Below the pieces are notes generated by a model that saw nothing but the letters and a program-made list of their open reading frames with translations, was not told the DNA's origin and did not search any database. This document shows positions 7,207 through 15,287 of a stretch of 64,000 nucleotides of DNA, piece after piece; positions within the stretch are counted from its first letter, which is position 1; each line of letters starts with the position of its first letter. The stretch lies in the NCBI RefSeq assembly GCF_000473045.1, contig NZ_AXAY01000016.1, positions 180 to 64,179 on the forward strand. The letters are read 5' to 3'. The DNA is from Bradyrhizobium sp. WSM3983. Its GTDB lineage: Bacteria > Pseudomonadota > Alphaproteobacteria > Rhizobiales > Xanthobacteraceae. The position numbers and the translations under genes are program-made.

Positions 7207-8790
7207 GTGCCGCTTGCTCACGTCGTAGACCGCCTGAATGCGATCCTCGGGTCCTTCGGCGGACCGCTTCTGGTCGTGCTGTTCTACTGGTTCCGTTTTC
7301 ATACGTTGAAAGGGACCCGCTCGTTCACGACGCGGCCGCTGTTCTTGTTCGGCCTCGCCGTCTTCACCACGCCGTTCCTGGTGATCTACGCCGTCCTTCC
7401 CGACGAACTGTCGCCGCTCGCCGCGGTCTGGCTCCTGATGTTCGCCTGGCTCATTCCCGTCGCCCCGAAGGCGTGGCGGAAATTTTGCCAGGAGTTGGCT
7501 GGCATTCCTGTCAGCGCGCTCGCGCTACGCGACGCACTGGCTGCGGCACCGTTCCAGGTCGGTCCGGACGACATGCCGGGCCTTCAGCGCAAGCTCTCCA
7601 GGGTCGGCTATCAGATCGACGACTTCCGCGCCACGCAATCGACCGCGATCCAGTCCCGCTTTCTCAAGATTTCGGCGCTCATGCTTCATCTGGAGCGCTG
7701 GGCCGCCGACCACGATGCCTTCATGGAGCGCAACTCCGATCTCTATGCGGAGCTGCTCGCGGTCTATGACTCCCTCTGTTTCCGTACCGTCCGCGTGCTC
7801 AAGAGCAGCGCCGAGATCTACGGTGCGATCATGGAGGACAGCGAGGTCGAGCCGAATGACTGGCAGGCGCTCGATCAGCTTTCCACGCGCCACAGCGCGG
7901 TCAGCCAGCTTCAACTGGCCGCCCAGACCGCGGCGGGATGCATGCTGGAGGATTTGCGCAAGGACATGGATTCCCTGCTCAACAATCTCCTGCTGTTCGC
8001 AGCGCGCGCCGCGCTCGCCGGTGAATGGACCTTTGCTCGCAGCAGAAAAAGGTTGGGGGCGATCGGCTTCGCGCTGGAGCCGCCGCCGCCCGGCATCGTG
8101 AAGTTCGTGGCGGTCGCGGCGGGCTTCGGCTTCGTCTGGTGCCTGGCGTGGCTGCTCGGGTCCGGCAAGGTCGTTCACATGCCTGGCGACCACTATGTCG
8201 GCATGATGCGGACGCTGCTGATGACGCCACTGTACCTGATCGTGAACTTCTGGCTGGTCTATTATTTCAAGAGGCAATACGCGTTTGCGAACGAGACCAT
8301 CTTCGGCCGGCTTCCGGTCGGATTCATTCTCACGATCGGTCTCTGGAGTGCGCTGATCCTTTTCCCGATTCAGGCCGCGTTCGACTTCTACCAGTTTCCG
8401 CAAAAGCCCTATCTCGACGTGGTCCTGCACGAACTGCCGCTTTTGATCTTCCCTTGGGGGATCGCGGCGATGGCGGCCCTGCTGGTGCAGGATTCGACCT
8501 GGGGCAGGCGGTCGCGCAAGACAAGGCGGATGCGCGATGGCCTCGTCTTTGGTAGCGGGATGACAGTGCTGCTCTGGGTGCTGCTGGCCATCCACCAGGT
8601 CAGCCCGATGCCGGTGATGGAAGTCGTCGACAGCGTCTCCGGATGGATGTTTGTCTGGTCCTTCGTGCTCCCGACCTTCGCGTTCGGGTTCATCATCGGG
8701 TACGCGCTGATTGCCTGGCTGCGCGAGGCGGCGGCGCGCTGCCCGGTGAGGAACTCGCCGCTCGCAAGCCCTGTCCTCGCGGGCGCCTGA
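7207..8790 (+). CDS. Multi-pass membrane protein of unknown function, next to the CHAT protease gene
   Basis: I do not recognise a family. The 527-residue product has three hydrophobic segments near the N-terminus (about 15-32, 43-63, 66-84), a soluble largely helical region (about 90-295), and about six more membrane segments (about 297-319, 335-356, 368-390, 410-430, 448-467, 486-509). The loop at 433-447 is very basic (WGRRSRKTRRMRDG). The GTG start is supported by AGGAG seven bases upstream; the next in-frame ATG is inside the second membrane segment. It follows the CHAT-TPR gene by 73 bases on the same strand and is probably co-transcribed. The soluble domain could be what the protease recognises or cuts. 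It does not resemble gasdermin, which is soluble and about 250 residues long. Confidence 0.7.
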   Translation: MPLAHVVDRLNAILGSFGGPLLVVLFYWFRFHTLKGTRSFTTRPLFLFGLAVFTTPFLVIYAVLPDELSPLAAVWLLMFAWLIPVAPKAWRKFCQELAGIPVSALALRDALAAAPFQVGPDDMPGLQRKLSRVGYQIDDFRATQSTAIQSRFLKISALMLHLERWAADHDAFMERNSDLYAELLAVYDSLCFRTVRVLKSSAEIYGAIMEDSEVEPNDWQALDQLSTRHSAVSQLQLAAQTAAGCMLEDLRKDMDSLLNNLLLFAARAALAGEWTFARSRKRLGAIGFALEPPPPGIVKFVAVAAGFGFVWCLAWLLGSGKVVHMPGDHYVGMMRTLLMTPLYLIVNFWLVYYFKRQYAFANETIFGRLPVGFILTIGLWSALILFPIQAAFDFYQFPQKPYLDVVLHELPLLIFPWGIAAMAALLVQDSTWGRRSRKTRRMRDGLVFGSGMTVLLWVLLAIHQVSPMPVMEVVDSVSGWMFVWSFVLPTFAFGFIIGYALIAWLREAAARCPVRNSPLASPVLAGA

Positions 8791-8806
8791 CGAAGCCCCA
8801 AACAAC

Positions 8807-8830
8807 AAAACCCCGCCATTTGCGGCGGGG
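8807..8830 (-). terminator. Rho-independent terminator of ctrA
   Basis: The hairpin CCCCGCC-ATTTGC-GGCGGGG at 8811-8830 is followed, read on the minus strand, by a T-run (TTTTGTTGTTT). It lies 50 bases after the ctrA stop and is oriented for ctrA. The upstream membrane-protein gene on the plus strand ends just before it and may share the hairpin. Confidence 0.8.
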
Positions 8831-8880
8831 TCCAGGCTGGGAGGAGCGAGCCCGACAAGGGCTCGCGACGTAAATGTTGA

Positions 8881-9582
8881 TCAGGCGGGAATGCGTTCCT
8901 CGACCTCGTGCGGCTCGCGCAGCACGTAGCCGCGGCCCCACACGGTCTCGATGAAGTTGCGTCCCTCGGAGGCGTTGGCGAGCTTCTTGCGGAGCTTGCA
9001 GATGAAGACGTCGATGATCTTCAGCTCGGGCTCATCCATGCCGCCATAGAGGTGGTTGAGGAACATTTCCTTGGTGAGGGTCGTCCCCTTGCGGAGCGAG
9101 AGGAGCTCCAGCATCTGATATTCCTTGCCGGTCAGATGCACGCGCTGGCCACCGACTTCGACCGTCTTGGTGTCGAGGTTGACGACCAGGTCGCCGGTCT
9201 GGATGACCGACTGGGCGTGGCCCTTGGAGCGGCGCACGATCGCGTGGATGCGGGCAACCAGCTCGTCCTTATGGAAAGGCTTGGTCATGTAGTCGTCGGC
9301 GCCGACGCCGAGACCCTTGACCTTGTCCTCGATGCCGGCGAGGCCGGAGAGGATCAGAATCGGTGTCTTGATCTTGGAGACCCGGAGCTGCTTGAGCACG
9401 TCGTAGCCGGACATGTCGGGCAGGTTGAGGTCGAGAAGGATAATGTCGTAATCGTATAATTTACCGAGATCGACGCCTTCTTCCCCCAAATCGGTCGTGT
9501 AGACGTTGAAGCTCTCAGACTTCAGCATCAGCTCGATCGACTGCGCGACGGCGCTGTCATCTTCAATCAGCAAAACGCGCAT
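8881..9582 (-). CDS. ctrA: Cell-cycle response regulator CtrA
   Basis: CtrA is the OmpR-type master regulator of cell cycle, motility and polar development in alphaproteobacteria. The 233-residue product has a receiver (1-120) with D8, D9, phospho-acceptor D51 (in ILLDLNLPDMSG) and K in MTKPF, then a winged-helix DNA-binding domain (about 130-225) containing TGKEYQMLELLSLRKG and ELKIIDVFICKLRKKL, close to Caulobacter CtrA. The start at 9582 gives the canonical MRVLLIEDDSAVAQ; the open frame upstream is not conserved-looking. The gene diverges from fliI-fliJ; CtrA controls flagellar genes in this class, and the shared upstream region carries GANTC sites and a CtrA-like box. Its terminator is at 8807-8830. 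Confidence 0.95.
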   Translation of the reverse strand: MRVLLIEDDSAVAQSIELMLKSESFNVYTTDLGEEGVDLGKLYDYDIILLDLNLPDMSGYDVLKQLRVSKIKTPILILSGLAGIEDKVKGLGVGADDYMTKPFHKDELVARIHAIVRRSKGHAQSVIQTGDLVVNLDTKTVEVGGQRVHLTGKEYQMLELLSLRKGTTLTKEMFLNHLYGGMDEPELKIIDVFICKLRKKLANASEGRNFIETVWGRGYVLREPHEVEERIPA

Positions 9583-9997
9583 GCCAGTTCCCCATAGTCG
9601 CCGCTCCTGGGCGTCAGGTCGGCCGCATTCGCGGCACACAACAAAACGCCTTTGAACAACTGATTCGGATCCTGACAACAGATGGTTAACAAATTCTGAT
9701 TCTGGAACGCAAGCCCTGCGGGTGCAATTTTTGTCGAATCGCCCTAAGGTCTTGTGCGCGAAGCAGCTTTCGTTATCCGGTCCTGTTCAAGTTCCACTTT
9801 AAGAGACGGGCCTAACCGACTCCCGCGACTCAACCTTCTTCTGAAGGGGAGCCACGCTCAGTCACAAAGACAGTGACGCAATGATTAACGATGCGGGTAA
9901 ACACGAAGTTAAGCGCCGTTCAGAAATATGGCGAAATTTAAGGGTTTCTCCATGAAGGCCCCAATCCTGAAGGCGCGCCCTTAATGAAGGCTGCTTG
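9583..9997. promoter_or_regulatory. ctrA/fliI divergent control region with four GANTC sites
   Basis: This 415-base region between ctrA and fliI has no convincing gene. It carries four GANTC motifs, the recognition site of the cell-cycle methyltransferase CcrM: GATTC at 9662-9666 and 9698-9702, GACTC at 9818-9822 and 9827-9831. In Caulobacter, GANTC methylation affects a ctrA promoter. Chance alone would give one or two in this length. The region is also AT-richer than its neighbours. Confidence 0.45.
9898..9912 (-). promoter_or_regulatory. Possible CtrA-binding box upstream of fliI
   Basis: On the minus strand this reads TTAA-CTTCGTG-TTTA, one mismatch from the CtrA consensus TTAA-N7-TTAA. 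It lies 85 bases upstream of the fliI start, between two CtrA-related genes. A near-match of this kind can occur by chance in AT-rich DNA. Confidence 0.35.
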
Positions 9998-11323
9998 ATG
10001 AAAGCACTTGCCGAACAGATCGGCGATATCGACGGCGTCAATATCTATGGCCGTGTGGTCGGCGTGCGCGGCCTGATGGTCGAGGTCGCCGGCCCGATCC
10101 ACGCGATGTCGGTCGGTGCGCGGCTCGTGATCGAGACTGGCGCCAACCGTTCCATCCCCTGCGAGGTGATCGGCTTCTCCGGCAACAATGCGGTCGTGAT
10201 GCCGTTTGCCGGCCTCGACGGCGTGCGCCGCGGCTGCAAGGCCGTCATCGCCAATGCCGCCAATCAGGTGCGTCCGTCGTCGGCCTGGCTCGGCCGCGTC
10301 GTCAACGCGCTGGGCGAACCGATCGACGGCAAGGGTCCGTTGCCGCAAGGCGCCTCGCCGATGCCGTACCGCAATTCGCCGCCGCCGGCGCATTCGCGCA
10401 AGCGCGTCGGCGCGCCGCTCGATCTCGGCGTGCGCGCGATGAACACCTTCCTCACCTGCTGCCGCGGCCAGCGCATGGGCATCTTCGCAGGCTCCGGCGT
10501 CGGCAAATCGGTGCTGCTGTCGATGCTCGCGCGCAACGTCGATGCCGCCGTCAGCGTCATCGGGCTGATCGGCGAACGCGGCCGCGAGGTGCAGGAATTC
10601 TTGCAGGACGACCTCGGCGAGGAAGGGCTGGCGCGCTCCGTCGTGGTGGTCGCGACGTCCGACGAGCCGGCGCTGATGCGGCGGCAGGCCGCGTATCTGA
10701 CGCTCGCGGTCGCCGAATATTTTCGCGACGAGGGCCAGGACGTGCTCTGCCTGATGGACTCGGTGACGCGTTTCGCCATGGCCCAGCGCGAGATCGGACT
10801 GTCCGCCGGCGAGCCGCCGACCGCCAAGGGTTATACGCCGACCGTTTTCACCGAGCTGCCGAAGCTGTTGGAGCGCGCAGGTCCCGGCCTCGATGTCGGC
10901 GCCATCACCGCGATCTTTACGGTGCTTGTCGATGGCGACGATCACAACGAGCCGATCGCCGACGCCGTCCGCGGCATCCTCGACGGCCACATCGTGATGC
11001 AGCGCTCGATCGCCGAACGCGGCCGCTACCCCGCCATCAACATCCTCAAATCGGTTTCGCGTACCATGCCGAAATCGGCCGATCCGCAGTTCTGGCCGAC
11101 CATCCAGAAGGCGCGGGCGGTGATGGCGACCTATGCGGACATGGAAGAGCTGATCCGGCTGGGCGCCTACCGGGCCGGCTCCAGCCCCGAGGTCGACGAG
11201 GCGATCCGGCTGCACGAGCCGCTGGAGGCCTTCCTGCGCCAGCGCAAGGACGAAAATGCCTCGCTGGCCGACGGCTACCGCCAGTTGGCGCAAATCCTCG
11301 GCAGTTTGGAAACGGAACGCTAA
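9998..11323 (+). CDS. fliI: Flagellum-specific ATPase FliI
   Basis: FliI is the cytoplasmic hexameric ATPase of the flagellar type III export apparatus, working with FliH and FliJ. The 441-residue product (the normal length) has Walker A GIFAGSGVGKS near 165, the family stretch GLIGERGREVQEFLQDDLG, Walker B LCLMDSVTRFAMAQREIGLS near 250, and the type III ATPase signature PPTAKGYTPTVFTELPKLLE. The ATG at 9998 begins MKALAEQIGDID; a TTG three bases earlier would add one residue. fliJ follows 120 bases later. Proximity to ctrA suggests cell-cycle control of the gene. Confidence 0.95.
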   Translation: MKALAEQIGDIDGVNIYGRVVGVRGLMVEVAGPIHAMSVGARLVIETGANRSIPCEVIGFSGNNAVVMPFAGLDGVRRGCKAVIANAANQVRPSSAWLGRVVNALGEPIDGKGPLPQGASPMPYRNSPPPAHSRKRVGAPLDLGVRAMNTFLTCCRGQRMGIFAGSGVGKSVLLSMLARNVDAAVSVIGLIGERGREVQEFLQDDLGEEGLARSVVVVATSDEPALMRRQAAYLTLAVAEYFRDEGQDVLCLMDSVTRFAMAQREIGLSAGEPPTAKGYTPTVFTELPKLLERAGPGLDVGAITAIFTVLVDGDDHNEPIADAVRGILDGHIVMQRSIAERGRYPAINILKSVSRTMPKSADPQFWPTIQKARAVMATYADMEELIRLGAYRAGSSPEVDEAIRLHEPLEAFLRQRKDENASLADGYRQLAQILGSLETER

Positions 11324-11443
11324 CTTTGTCCCGTCATCATCCTGTCCCACAGAGTAGCAGAGCCGGTCTTGGCCCCACCGGGCCTGTGGGGAGACTGGTG
11401 TCGTCCCACGTGCAGCTAAGGGACTTCTGGGGAGTACGAGTCG

Positions 11444-11863
11444 ATGAAGTCACGTGATACCCTCATCCGCCTGAAGAAGTTTCAGGTCGACGAGAAGCGC
11501 CGCCGGGTCGCCCAGATCGAGTCCATGATCGCGGACTTCCAGCGGATGTCGACCGATCTTGATCGCGAGATCCAGACCGAGCAGGACCGCGCCGGGATCA
11601 ACGATCCCGCGCATTTCGCCTATCCGACCTATGCCAAGGCCGCAATTCAGCGCCGCGAAAACCTGACCCGCTCGGCCGACGAGCTGAGGGGCCAGCTCGA
11701 GGAGGCCAAGGCCGCGCTCGGGGAGGCTTTCGAGGAGCTCAAGAAGGTCGAGCTCCTGGACGAGCGTGACCAGGCCCGCGAGCGCGCCGAGGAAAACGCC
11801 CGCGAGCAGGCCGATCTCGACAGCATCGGCCTGATGCGCTCCCGCATCGGCGCCGTCGCCTAG
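11444..11863 (+). CDS. fliJ: Flagellar export chaperone FliJ
   Basis: FliJ is a small coiled-coil protein that inserts into the FliI ATPase ring and handles export chaperones. The 139-residue product is almost wholly helical and charged, with heptad-like patterns through about 20-130 (for example DEKRRRVAQIESMIADFQRM and EERAEENAREQADL-type segments) and no membrane segment. The family is poorly conserved, so the call relies on length, coiled-coil character and position directly after fliI. The ATG is preceded by GGGGAGTACGAGTCG. A 120-base gap to fliI contains a small hairpin (CCCCAC...GTGGGG at 11373-11391). A strong terminator follows. Confidence 0.85.
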   Translation: MKSRDTLIRLKKFQVDEKRRRVAQIESMIADFQRMSTDLDREIQTEQDRAGINDPAHFAYPTYAKAAIQRRENLTRSADELRGQLEEAKAALGEAFEELKKVELLDERDQARERAEENAREQADLDSIGLMRSRIGAVA

Positions 11864-11900
11864 CGGCAGCCAGCGGTCAAAACCGACGAGAATTTGCGAG

Positions 11901-11926
11901 CCCGGACCCGCAAGGTCCGGGTTTTT
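11901..11926 (+). terminator. Rho-independent terminator after fliI-fliJ
   Basis: The perfect 8-bp stem CCCGGACC-CGCAA-GGTCCGGG is followed by TTTTT and lies 38 bases after the fliJ stop. Confidence 0.92.
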
Positions 11927-12023
11927 GCGTGTGCTGTCCACAGCATGGCGCGCCGGCCCTTGGTGACGGGCTTGGCCGCGCGCTATGGTAGCGGGAATGA
12001 ATGCTGTGCCAGTGACGGCGGTG

Positions 12024-12151
12024 TCCACCTCTCCCTTGGGAGAGGTCGGCACGGAGCGCCGGGTTGAGGGGTTACGGTCTCCCGTCAGCCCAGCGCCCCC
12101 TCACCCGACTTGCTGCGCAAATCGACCTCTCCCCGTCGGGGAGAGGTGAAG
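12024..12151 (+). repeat. Paired inverted REP-like element upstream of the ECF sigma gene
   Basis: The left unit has ACCTCTCCCTTGGGAGAGGT followed by a GGCACGGAGCGCCGGGTTGAGGG-type tail (12027-12070). The right unit has CACCCGACTTGCTGC and CGACCTCTCCCCGTCGGGGAGAGGT (12110-12148). The same family as the element at 2862-3016. It ends 35 bases before the sigma factor start, so it lies in or just upstream of that gene's leader. Confidence 0.72.
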
Positions 12152-12185
12152 AGAGATGCGACGGGGCCGCGCGTTGGGGGGCTGA

Positions 12186-12731
12186 ATGCTGACGCCAGCA
12201 GAGCTGGTCGGGCTGATTGAGGCGGTGGCGAAGCGCGATCAGGCCGCGTTCGAGCGCCTTTACGGCGCCACGCGCGCGAAACTCTATGGCGTCGTCCTCC
12301 GTATCTTGCGCCGACAGGATCTCGCAGAGGAGGTCATTCAGGAGACCTACGTCAAGATCTGGAACAGCGCCGGCCAATTCAATCCGTCGCTGTCGTCGCC
12401 GATCACGTGGATGGCGTCGATCGCGCGCAACCGCGCCATCGATATCGTGCGCAAGAAGACGGAAGCCTCCATCGAGGAGGAACCGCAAGCGATGGAAGTC
12501 GCGGCCGACAGTCCCGATCCCCTGGCGCGCCGGGAGATGTCCGAGGAATTGAAGCGGCTATTGGAATGTATTGGCCGCCTCGATCCGGACCGTCAGCGGC
12601 TCGTGCTTCTCGCCTATTACAACGGCTGGAGCCGCGAGCAATTGGCGCAGAAATTCGCTGCGCCCGTCAACACGGTGAAGACGTGGCTCCGGCGCAGCAT
12701 GTTGGATATCCGGGAGTGCCTCGGACTATAG
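12186..12731 (+). CDS. ECF (group 4) RNA polymerase sigma factor, SigK-like
   Basis: The 181-residue product has sigma region 2 (about 10-80; LAEEVIQETYVKIW is the -10-recognition/core-binding helix pair) and region 4 (about 120-178; LAYYNGWSREQLAQKFAAP then VNTVKTWLRRSMLDIRECL, the -35-binding helix-turn-helix). There is no region 1 or 3, as expected for ECF factors. A gene for an RskA-like anti-sigma factor begins 75 bases downstream, an arrangement typical of SigK-type ECF factors that respond to oxidative or envelope stress. The ATG at 12186 is preceded by TTGGGGGGCTGA. Dispersed palindromes lie on both sides of the gene. Confidence 0.9.
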   Translation: MLTPAELVGLIEAVAKRDQAAFERLYGATRAKLYGVVLRILRRQDLAEEVIQETYVKIWNSAGQFNPSLSSPITWMASIARNRAIDIVRKKTEASIEEEPQAMEVAADSPDPLARREMSEELKRLLECIGRLDPDRQRLVLLAYYNGWSREQLAQKFAAPVNTVKTWLRRSMLDIRECLGL

Positions 12732-12772
12732 AGGATGATGAGAGTGGGACGATCCAGAGCGGCAGCGATTGT

Positions 12773-12796
12773 CGACCTCTCCCTTCGGGAGAGGTG
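12773..12796 (+). repeat. Single REP-like hairpin in the anti-sigma leader
   Basis: GACCTCTCCCTTCGGGAGAGGT is a half-unit of the repeat family seen at 12024-12151. It folds as a tight hairpin with a TTCG loop, and its last bases (AGGT) run directly into the GAAGG ribosome site of the anti-sigma gene. The hairpin could modulate translation of that gene. Confidence 0.65.
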
Positions 12797-12806
12797 AAGG
12801 ATAGTG

Positions 12807-13865
12807 ATGGCCTACACCGAGGACCATATCGCGCTCGCCGCGGAATATGCGCTCGGCACACTCGACGCCGACGAGCGCGCGCAGGTTGCGACCATGATGG
12901 CGGTGGACCAGGAGTTCGCCGCGATCGTGCAGGCCTGGGAATTCCGGCTCGGCGTCCTCAACCAGATGGTCGGCACGATCGAGCCGCGGCCGATCGTGTG
13001 GGAGAACATCCAGCGCGAGATCGCGCAGGCAATATCGTCGCAGGATTCGTCAGGGACGCCACCGGTGCTGTCGGATGCGCCGCCGCCACCGCCGGAGTTC
13101 TATTCACCGGAGCCTTCATCGCCCGAATCTTCGACGACGGAGTCTTCAACGACCGAGTCTCCGGCGCCAGAGCCTCCGTCGCCCGAATCCAATTCCGATG
13201 CCGTTCCGATTTTCCCGCCGCAATTCGTGCCGCAGACCCATGCGCCCGACCCGCGCGTTGCGCCCGTGACGCCGGCGCCGGTCGTCGACGACACCAAATT
13301 GATCTATCTCGAGAGCCGCGTGAAGCGCTGGCGCAACGTCGCCTCCGCCGTGGGCGCGCTCGCGGCCGCGCTGCTGGTGACGCTGTCGCTTCAGGTCTTC
13401 CTGCCCGATGCGCTGCCCGGCGCGCTGCGGCCCGCACCGCGCATCCAGACGGTGGAGGTCAAGACACCGGCCGCGCCGCTGTCTACGCCAGCGCAATATG
13501 TCGCGCTGTTGCAGGGCCAGAGCGGCGGTCCCGCCTTCATCCTCACCATTGATGGGGCGACCAAGAATTTCACAGTGCGCAAGGTCGGCGCGACGCCGGA
13601 GCCCGGAAAGAGCTTCGAGCTCTGGCTGATCTCCGACAGGTTGCCGCGTCCGCGTTCGCTGGGCGTGATCGGCAGTGGCGACTTCACGGCGCGTCCCGTG
13701 CTCGCCGGCTACGACGCCGATGTCGTCAACGGCGCGACCTATGCCGTCACGGTCGAGCAGGCGGGCGGCTCGCCCAGCGGACAGCCGACCTCGGCGCCGG
13801 TGTTTTCCGGCAAGCTGATCGAGACCGTGCCGCAGTCCCAGCCGCAGGTTCCGGCGAAGAAGTAG
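12807..13865 (+). CDS. RskA-like membrane anti-sigma factor
   Basis: The 352-residue product should hold the upstream ECF sigma factor inactive at the membrane. The N-terminus (AYTEDHIALAAEYALGTLDA, about 3-25) is the anti-sigma domain typical of RskA. A long Pro/Ser/Glu linker follows (about 75-165), with tandem SPE/TTES units. A single membrane segment lies at about 177-200 (VASAVGALAAALLVTLSLQV), and the C-terminal RskA domain (about 215-340) contains GKSFELWLISD and PRSLGVIG. I chose the ATG at 12807 over the GTG three bases upstream because GAAGG then has normal spacing. The ribosome site follows a repeat-derived hairpin, unusual for a regulatory pair where protein ratio matters. Confidence 0.85.
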   Translation: MAYTEDHIALAAEYALGTLDADERAQVATMMAVDQEFAAIVQAWEFRLGVLNQMVGTIEPRPIVWENIQREIAQAISSQDSSGTPPVLSDAPPPPPEFYSPEPSSPESSTTESSTTESPAPEPPSPESNSDAVPIFPPQFVPQTHAPDPRVAPVTPAPVVDDTKLIYLESRVKRWRNVASAVGALAAALLVTLSLQVFLPDALPGALRPAPRIQTVEVKTPAAPLSTPAQYVALLQGQSGGPAFILTIDGATKNFTVRKVGATPEPGKSFELWLISDRLPRPRSLGVIGSGDFTARPVLAGYDADVVNGATYAVTVEQAGGSPSGQPTSAPVFSGKLIETVPQSQPQVPAKK

Positions 13866-14033
13866 CCGCCGCAAGGGCGCATAATTGTCGCTGCGGTCCA
13901 TTTCGCCGTCGCAATCCGACAAGCCCTGCCAAATCCGCCCGTGATTTGAACCTCCATGCATTCCGTGGCGTCAAATCCCCGGAATTGGCAGTCGGCATCG
14001 CCGATCATGGTGCCGGAGAGGGCTAGAAATCAG

Positions 14034-14993
14034 ATGGATGCAGCCAAGCCGCCGGGCGTCTTTATTCACCAATATGCTGGCCTGCCGCAGGGGCCGGCGT
14101 TCGAGCATTGGCGCGACAGGGCCCTGGGGTCCTGTGGCCTCGAGATCGGACCAAGCCAGGGCGACAGCATCGATTGCCGGCTGCAGGTCAGCGTGGTCGA
14201 CAATATCGCGCTCGCCATTCCCGAGGGTGCCTCCGCACAATATTCCCGCACGCAGAGCGGCCTTGCCGACGGCAGCGACGATCTCGTGCTGATCGCCGCG
14301 CATGCCGGCCTCGTCAGCGTCCGGCAGAACGGTCATACCGTCGAGCTTGCGCCCGCGCAGATGGTGCTTGCCGACATGCGTATCACCGGCAGCGTCGGTC
14401 ACACCGACGAGAACCGCTTCACCACCATCCGCATGCCGCGCCGCGCGCTGCTCGACATCAATCCGCGCGCCGAGGAGAAGCTGTCCCAGGTGCTGTCGGA
14501 TGGTGCGGTGGCCGAGACCATCTTCCGCTATCACGCGCTTGCCGCCCATCACGCACCGCATCTCGACGCCGTCGGCCAGCGCCTGACCGCGCAGCACATG
14601 GTCGACCTCGTCGGCCTGCTGCTTGGCACCGACGCCGAGCACGCGGCGCTCGCGCGCGGTCGCGGCCATGCGGCGGCCCGTCTCGATCTCATGCGCGCCG
14701 ACGTGATGGCCGCACTCGGCCGCAACGATCTCTGCCTGTCCGAGGTCGCCACCCGCTCAGGGCTGAGCCCGCGCCAGGCGCAGCGGCTGTTCGAGCAGGC
14801 CGGTACCACCTTCACAGAATTCGTGCTGGAGCAGCGTCTGTTGCTTGCACGCAAATTGCTTGGCGATCCCCGCGCGCGGGTGCGCAAGATCAGCGACATT
14901 GCGCATTCCTCCGGCTTTTCGGATCTGTCCTATTTCAACCGCGCCTTCCGCAAGCGTTTTGGCGCAACGCCGTCGGAGCTGCGCGAGGCCTGA
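14034..14993 (+). CDS. AraC-family transcriptional regulator
   Basis: The 319-residue product has an N-terminal cupin-like sensing region (about 20-190) and a C-terminal AraC/XylS DNA-binding domain (about 215-318). The two helix-turn-helix units are LSEVATRSGLSPRQAQRLFE and ISDIAHSSGFSDLSYFNRAF, followed by RFGATPSELR, the classic family end. The organisation resembles the AraC-binding-like domain regulators common in rhizobia. No effector can be read from the sequence. The ATG at 14034 (MDAAKPPGVF) is chosen over ones at 14007 and 13956 because upstream codons look unconstrained; the ribosome site is weak either way. It stands alone between the anti-sigma gene and a small hypothetical gene. 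Confidence 0.85.
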   Translation: MDAAKPPGVFIHQYAGLPQGPAFEHWRDRALGSCGLEIGPSQGDSIDCRLQVSVVDNIALAIPEGASAQYSRTQSGLADGSDDLVLIAAHAGLVSVRQNGHTVELAPAQMVLADMRITGSVGHTDENRFTTIRMPRRALLDINPRAEEKLSQVLSDGAVAETIFRYHALAAHHAPHLDAVGQRLTAQHMVDLVGLLLGTDAEHAALARGRGHAAARLDLMRADVMAALGRNDLCLSEVATRSGLSPRQAQRLFEQAGTTFTEFVLEQRLLLARKLLGDPRARVRKISDIAHSSGFSDLSYFNRAFRKRFGATPSELREA

Positions 14994-15287
14994 GCTGCGA
15001 TTTGCGTAGCGGCGCACTGCTGCCGCCGTTGGTCGATCGGTGCAAGCGCCGCCGCTGACCTTTGGGGCGCCCGCGTCGTTGAGCCGGGCCGTGCATCCAT
15101 AAACCAAGCGAAACGATGTGACGAGGCGCGATGTCCGCCTTGTCGCTATGGCGGCACAACGCGGTGGGGGCATCGCCGGCGTTAACCCTGTCGACAAATG
15201 ATCCCTAAGCGGGTCGGCAGCCGCCAACAAGTTGCCTTTTTGGGGCGGAGAATTTTCAGCGGCACCAACTCAGATTGGAGGCACATT

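Noticed and set aside
7207..8790. Calling the membrane protein a gasdermin-like pore
   Set aside because: It has about nine membrane segments and 527 residues, unlike the soluble 250-residue bacterial gasdermins.
11373..11391. Hairpin between fliI and fliJ as a terminator
   Set aside because: Six-base stem with no T-run, inside an apparent operon; at most a weak processing or attenuation site.
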